A stretch of 8,998 bases of DNA from Thermoflexus hugenholtzii JAD2 (lineage in GTDB: Bacteria > Chloroflexota > Dehalococcoidia > UBA2979), in contig CAMDBZ010000056.1 of NCBI GenBank assembly GCA_945889565.1, positions 1 through 8,998 of the forward strand, read 5' to 3'. The position numbers were made by a program, and so were the translations under genes. The stretch's first letter is position 1; every line of letters begins with the position of its first letter. The notes beneath the pieces were generated by a model that searched no databases, was not told the origin of the DNA, and saw only the letters and a program-made list of their open reading frames with translations. Shown here one piece after another: positions 5,725 through 8,998 of this stretch.

Positions 5725-7437
5725 ATGGGTAGCGATCTCGTCGTTCGATTCGCCGGCGAGGGTGGGCAGGGACAGGTCACCGCAGCCGAAGGTCTCGCAC
5801 AGGCCGCCGCACAGGTCGGCTATCACGTGCAGACGTTCGCGACGTACCCCTCGCAGATCGAGGGTGGCCCCACCTGGGCCCAGACGCGCGTCTCCACCAA
5901 CACGATCCTCACTCAAGGCGACCAGCTCGACGTGCTCGTCGCGCTCAACCGCTCGGCGTACGAGACGCACATCGGTGAGCTCCGCGAAGGCGGCGTGCTC
6001 ATCTACAACTCGAAGGACTTCGACGAGCAGCTCGGCGGGCTGTCGATCGGCCTCGACGTCGATAGCCTCGCCCGCGCCACGGGCAACCCGCGCGCCGCCA
6101 ACATCATCATGATCGGCGCCGTCGCCCAGCTCGCCTCCATGCCGGCGGACTACTTCCGCCAGTTCATCGAGGCGCGCTTCCGCCGCGGCCGCGCGAACGA
6201 CGACGAGATCATCAACGGCAACATCAAGGCGCTCGACGTCGGCTTCGATGCCGCCGCCGCCAGCGGCTACCGGGTGAACCCGCTGGACCCGCCGCCCGCC
6301 ATCGACCGCCAGCGCGTGCTCGTCAAGGGCAACGACTTCCTCTCGCTCGGCGCGATCGCCGCGGGCCTCGACATCTTCATCGGCTACCCGATCTCGCCCG
6401 CCACGACCATCCTCACCTTCATGGAAGGCAACCTGAACGGCGAAGGCAAGTTCGTCGGACAGGCGACCTCCGAGATCGAGTCGATCGGCGCCATCGTCGG
6501 CGCCGGCTACTCCGGCCGCAAAGCGATGACCTCCACCGCCGGCCCCGGGCTCAGTCTCATGGGCGAAGGCCTCGGCCTCGCGTGGATGGCCGAGATCCCG
6601 CTCGTGGTATGCGACGTGCAGCGCGGCGGCCCCGCCACCGGCCTGCCCACCAAGACCGAGCAGTCCGACCTGCTCACCGCGCTCAACCCCGGCCACGGCG
6701 ACATGCGCATCCCCGTGATCGCCCCCGGCTCGGTCGAGGAATGCTGGCAGGCAGGCATCGACGCCATCAACTGGGCCGAGCGCTACCAGGGCCCGGTGAT
6801 CCTGCTCACGGAGATGGGCGTGGCCGAACGCAACGAGGACGTGCCGCGGCCCGACCCAAGCCTCGTCGTCGCCGAGACGCGCGTCGTCTCGGACGGCTCG
6901 ATGGGCAACAAGCGCTACTCCGGCAACGGCCTCGCGCCGTTCCCCGTGCCCGGTGGCCCCGGCGCCTACGTCGCCAACGCGAGCGAGCACGACGAGGAAG
7001 GTGACACCACCCACCTGCCACAAGTGCACGTCACCCAGACCGAACGCCGCTTCGCCAAGCTCAAGCTGCTCGAGAACGGCAGCTACGAAGCCGAGCACAC
7101 CGAGAGCCCGATCGCGATCATGCCGTGGGGCGGCTCCAAGGGCGCCGCTCGCGCTGCGTACCAGATACTGCGCGCAACCGGCACGGAGCTCGGCTGGCTC
7201 TATACCATGTACCTGAACCCGCTGCCCGCCGCGCTGCTGGAAGAGCTGCGCCGCAAAGAGCTGGTGATCGTCCCGGAGCTGAACTACCTCGGGCAGTTCT
7301 CCGGCGTCCTCCGCGGGCTCGGCGTGAACGCGCACTCGATCACGCAATACACCGGGCTCCCCTTTAAAGAACAGTTCCTCGTAGAGCGCGTCCGCGAAGA
7401 GATCGCGGCCCGCAGCGGAAGGCTGGCGCGAGTATGA
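5725..7437 (+). CDS. korA: 2-oxoacid:ferredoxin oxidoreductase, alpha subunit with fused gamma domain
   Basis: The large subunit of a thiamine-diphosphate enzyme that converts a 2-oxoacid plus CoA into acyl-CoA, CO2 and reduced ferredoxin. It has 570 residues, normal for the gamma-alpha fusion. Residues 5-185 are the gamma domain, with the glycine-rich FAGEGGQGQ (9-17) and YPSQIEGGPTWAQ (41-53). Residues 205-380 are the pyrimidine-binding domain: GYPISPAT (220-227, the YPITPST-type motif of the 2-oxoglutarate and branched-chain groups), Glu250/Glu252 (TSEIES), TSTAGPGLSLM (269-279) and QRGGPATGLPTKTEQSDL (299-316). About 380-460 is the linker with AFPVPG-like and SEHDEEG (420-426) segments usual in this group. 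About 461-560 is the transketolase-C-like domain. AAAGG (5712-5716) lies eight bases before the ATG. The stop overlaps the beta-subunit ATG as ATGA. Sequence alone does not fix the substrate: 2-oxoglutarate is favoured, branched-chain 2-oxoacids are possible. No separate ferredoxin-like delta subunit is present. Confidence 0.93.
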   Translation: MGSDLVVRFAGEGGQGQVTAAEGLAQAAAQVGYHVQTFATYPSQIEGGPTWAQTRVSTNTILTQGDQLDVLVALNRSAYETHIGELREGGVLIYNSKDFDEQLGGLSIGLDVDSLARATGNPRAANIIMIGAVAQLASMPADYFRQFIEARFRRGRANDDEIINGNIKALDVGFDAAAASGYRVNPLDPPPAIDRQRVLVKGNDFLSLGAIAAGLDIFIGYPISPATTILTFMEGNLNGEGKFVGQATSEIESIGAIVGAGYSGRKAMTSTAGPGLSLMGEGLGLAWMAEIPLVVCDVQRGGPATGLPTKTEQSDLLTALNPGHGDMRIPVIAPGSVEECWQAGIDAINWAERYQGPVILLTEMGVAERNEDVPRPDPSLVVAETRVVSDGSMGNKRYSGNGLAPFPVPGGPGAYVANASEHDEEGDTTHLPQVHVTQTERRFAKLKLLENGSYEAEHTESPIAIMPWGGSKGAARAAYQILRATGTELGWLYTMYLNPLPAALLEELRRKELVIVPELNYLGQFSGVLRGLGVNAHSITQYTGLPFKEQFLVERVREEIAARSGRLARV

Positions 7438-8306
7438 GCAAGCGCAATCCCGAGTACGACTTCAAATGGTGTCCCGGGTGCGGTGACTTCGGTGTCGTCC
7501 GCGCCGTCGAGATGGCCATCGGCAGGCGCGCCGCCGAGCGCGGGGAGTCGATCGAGAAAACGGTCATCGTCGCAGGCATCGGCTGCTCCGGGAACCTCGT
7601 GCATCTGCAGGAGGGCCCCCAACCGTTCGGCATCCACGGCATCCACGGCCGCACCCTGCCGATCGCGTACGGCATCAAGGCCGGGCGCCCCGACCTCAAC
7701 GTGCTGATCGCCGCCGGCGACGGCGACTTCCTGAGCATCGGCATGGAGCACATCGGCCCCCAGGCGAAGCGCAACCTGGACGTCACCGCCGTGGTCATGG
7801 ACAACGGCATCTACGGCCTGACCAAGGGCCAGGCCTCGCCGACCACGATGCTCGGCGTGGTCACGCCGACCACCCCGTACGGCAAGCTCGAGGACGCGAT
7901 CAACCCGCTCGAGCTGTACCTCACGCTCGGCGTCTCGTTCGTCGCCTCCGGCATCTCGACCAAGCCGCGCGAACTCGCCGGCCTGATCCAGCAGGGCATG
8001 GACCACCCCGGCTTCGCCATCGTGCACGTGCAGTCGCCTTGCACGACGTACAACGACACGTACGAGGCACTCAAGGGCAACCCCGAGAAGGGCATCGAGC
8101 CCGGCGCGTTCGACATCCCCGCCGACCACGACCCGGCCGACCGCAGCGCAGCGATCGCGCTCGCGGGCAACAAGGCGATCCCGATCGGTCTGCTCTACCA
8201 GCGCGCCGACAGCACGCCGATGCAGCAGCGCCTGACCGAGGCGCGCGCCCGCACGAAGGTGCGCACGCGCAGCGTCGACGACCTGCTGACGGGCTTGCAC
8301 ATCTAG
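7434..8306 (+). CDS. korB: 2-oxoacid:ferredoxin oxidoreductase, beta subunit
   Basis: The 290-residue catalytic partner of the alpha subunit, binding thiamine diphosphate and one [4Fe-4S] cluster. Four cysteines fit the cluster ligands: Cys13 and Cys16 (WCPGCGDFG), Cys51 (GIGCSG) and Cys203 (SPCTTYN). The diphosphate/Mg motif is GDGD (96-99) with Asp123-Asn124 about 25 residues later (VMDNGIYGLTKGQASPT). HGIHGR (68-73) is the conserved His-rich loop of the family. The start ATG at 7434 shares bases with the alpha stop (ATGA); GGAAGG lies at 7417-7422, so coupled translation and a 1:1 ratio are likely. The C-terminal tail past about 225 is ordinary for the two-subunit group. No ferredoxin gene follows; electrons must go to a ferredoxin encoded elsewhere. 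The message appears to end at the hairpin just downstream. Confidence 0.94.
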   Translation: MSKRNPEYDFKWCPGCGDFGVVRAVEMAIGRRAAERGESIEKTVIVAGIGCSGNLVHLQEGPQPFGIHGIHGRTLPIAYGIKAGRPDLNVLIAAGDGDFLSIGMEHIGPQAKRNLDVTAVVMDNGIYGLTKGQASPTTMLGVVTPTTPYGKLEDAINPLELYLTLGVSFVASGISTKPRELAGLIQQGMDHPGFAIVHVQSPCTTYNDTYEALKGNPEKGIEPGAFDIPADHDPADRSAAIALAGNKAIPIGLLYQRADSTPMQQRLTEARARTKVRTRSVDDLLTGLHI

Positions 8307-8330
8307 CGCGCCGCCACGACGCCACGACCG

Positions 8331-8356
8331 CGGGGGCAGCCGAAAGGCTGCCCTCG
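8331..8356 (+). terminator. GAAA-tetraloop hairpin closing the oxidoreductase operon
   Basis: GGGCAGCC (8334-8341), GAAA loop (8342-8345), GGCTGCCC (8346-8353), extended outward by G-T, G-C and C-G to 11 positions (8331-8356). It begins 25 bases after the beta-subunit stop. The GNRA-type loop makes it a very stable RNA hairpin. There is no T-run downstream, so it may be a terminator aided by Rho or a 3' end stabiliser. Confidence 0.6.
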
Positions 8357-8398
8357 CTGCATCTACGCAGTAACGGGTCGCAGTGAAAGAGTCGCATC

Positions 8399-8923
8399 GT
8401 GACCGTCGACCCCGCCCCCGACGCCGGCGCGGACGGTGCGCAGCGCTACGTCAGCGTCGAGGGCGTGCGCCTGCGCTTCGCCGCGGCGCACATGGCCACG
8501 CTCGGCGACTCGCTCGAGCCGCTGCACGGGCACAACTACGAGCTGCGCTGCCGCGTCGACGGCCCGCTCACCGCCGACCGCTGGGTGATCGACTTCGCCG
8601 CGCTGAAACGCCTGGCGCGCGAGGCGTGCGAGCAACTGGACCACCGCTTCCTGCTGCAAACACGCTCGCCGCTGCTCGACATCGAGCTGCGCGAGGGCCG
8701 CTGGCGCCTGCGCTTCGGCGACCGCGGCTACGTCTTCCCGGAGGCCGACGTAGTGGCGCTGCCGATCGAGAACTCGACGGCGGAGTTGCTGGCGCAGTGG
8801 CTTTGGGAGCGCATCGCCGCAGGCCTCGCCGCGGGCGGCCACCGCTCGCTCGTACGCCTCGCCGTCGAGGTCGAAGAGATGCCCGGGCAAGCCGGCGGCT
8901 ACGTCCGCGCCCTGCCCGCCTGA
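8399..8923 (+). CDS. 6-pyruvoyl-tetrahydropterin synthase/QueD family protein, Cys-less PTPS-III-like
   Basis: A 174-residue COG0720 T-fold enzyme acting on 7,8-dihydroneopterin triphosphate. Zinc ligands are His31 (FAAAHM) and His43 and His45 (LHGHNY). Asp81-His82 (QLDHRF) match the Asp-His pair of the catalytic relay, and Glu129 (NSTAELLA) matches the pterin-anchoring Glu. The catalytic Cys of QueD and classical PTPS, four residues before HGH, is Leu39 here, but Glu40 gives ExxHGH. In the PTPS-III group (malaria parasites and some bacteria) a Glu in this motif replaces Cys, and the product is 6-hydroxymethyl-dihydropterin, bypassing dihydroneopterin aldolase FolB. A folate role is therefore more likely than queuosine or tetrahydrobiopterin. 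About 86-122 is an insertion relative to E. coli QueD that I recall from related long-form bacterial proteins. Start is GTG at 8399 with GAAAGAG (8385-8391) upstream; no closer ATG precedes the domain. Confidence 0.85.
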   Translation: MTVDPAPDAGADGAQRYVSVEGVRLRFAAAHMATLGDSLEPLHGHNYELRCRVDGPLTADRWVIDFAALKRLAREACEQLDHRFLLQTRSPLLDIELREGRWRLRFGDRGYVFPEADVVALPIENSTAELLAQWLWERIAAGLAAGGHRSLVRLAVEVEEMPGQAGGYVRALPA

Positions 8924-8930
8924 GGGCAGG
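8911..8930 (+). terminator. Small hairpin across the stop codon of the pterin synthase gene
   Basis: CCTGCCC (8911-8917) pairs with GGGCAGG (8924-8930) around a six-base loop holding the TGA. The 3' arm could pair instead with CCTGC at 8935-8939 (loop CTCG). There is no T-run. It may be a 3' end structure or chance in GC-rich DNA. Confidence 0.3.
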
Positions 8931-8991
8931 CTCGCCTGCACCGCCCTTCCTCCCCCAGTGTCCCGGAGCGGCCGGTGATGAGGGCCTCCGT

Positions 8992-8997
8992 TTGACA
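8992..8997 (+). promoter_or_regulatory. Perfect -35 hexamer TTGACA at the window end
   Basis: TTGACA is an exact match to the housekeeping -35 box, rare by chance in DNA this GC-rich, and sits about 70 bases after the pterin synthase stop. The matching -10 would lie outside the window, so the promoter cannot be confirmed. The rest of 8924-8991 holds no gene that I can support. Confidence 0.35.
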
Positions 8998-8998
8998 C

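Noticed and set aside
5434..7347. 637-codon open frame on the minus strand opposite the oxidoreductase alpha subunit
   Set aside because: Its protein is rich in Arg, Asp, Glu, Val, Ala and His with no fold-like pattern, as expected when a GC-rich gene is read backwards. The plus strand encodes a full, motif-complete enzyme over the same bases.
7284..8300. 338-codon minus-strand open frame opposite the beta subunit
   Set aside because: Composition is that of antisense GC-rich coding DNA; the plus-strand product has every expected cluster and cofactor residue.
8363..8998. Minus-strand open frame opposite the pterin synthase, running off the window
   Set aside because: It mirrors the well-supported pterin synthase gene, shows no recognisable motif, and has antisense-type composition.
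1..8998. Search by eye for CRISPR repeats, insertion-sequence ends, tRNA genes, phage or defence genes
   Set aside because: No regularly spaced direct repeats, transposase-like frames, terminal inverted repeats with target duplications, or tRNA-like cloverleaf with CCA region were seen. All long frames are explained by metabolic, signalling or transport genes.

Overview
The window is GC-rich DNA, tightly packed with genes, from a bacterium. The mix of genes recalls Chloroflexota of the Dehalococcoidia type: a lone substrate-binding lipoprotein with a twin-arginine-like signal, a two-subunit 2-oxoacid oxidoreductase with a fused gamma domain, a stand-alone Lrp/AsnC ligand-binding domain protein, and a long-form pterin synthase. 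That placement is inference from gene style. There is no rRNA or other phylogenetic marker here, and a high-GC actinobacterium cannot be excluded.

Layout. (1) 2-892, plus strand: the 3' part of a GGDEF-EAL cyclic-di-GMP protein, cut by the window edge. (2) 998-2779, plus: family 5 extracellular solute-binding lipoprotein without permease or ATPase genes beside it, followed by a strong hairpin. (3) 2956-3768, plus: a crotonase-fold enzyme that lacks both hydratase glutamates. (4) 3855-5421, minus: a three-gene operon running Lrp/AsnC-type RAM domain protein, class I SAM methyltransferase, Bcp-type peroxiredoxin. Both junctions are one-base TAGTG stop/start overlaps. It converges on the crotonase gene, with a 16-position hairpin in between. 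(5) 5422-5724: a divergent regulatory region with a near-symmetrical -10 box and a long leader, rich in inverted repeats, for the oxidoreductase. (6) 5725-8306, plus: 2-oxoacid:ferredoxin oxidoreductase alpha (gamma-alpha fusion) and beta subunits, overlapping by ATGA and closed by a GAAA-tetraloop hairpin. (7) 8399-8923, plus: a COG0720 pterin synthase in which the usual catalytic Cys is Leu but the adjacent Glu of an ExxHGH motif is kept, as in the PTPS-III type. The last bases hold a perfect TTGACA.

Functionally, the oxidoreductase (oxidative decarboxylation of a 2-oxoacid to an acyl-CoA with reduced ferredoxin), the crotonase and the solute-binding protein fit a heterotroph that takes up and degrades peptides, amino acids or acyl compounds. 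The divergent RAM-domain gene could link amino-acid status to the oxidoreductase, but this is a hypothesis from arrangement only. I saw no mobile elements, CRISPR arrays, tRNA or rRNA genes. The most interesting points are the Cys-less pterin synthase, the crotonase with a rearranged active site, and the shared divergent promoter with its structured leader.
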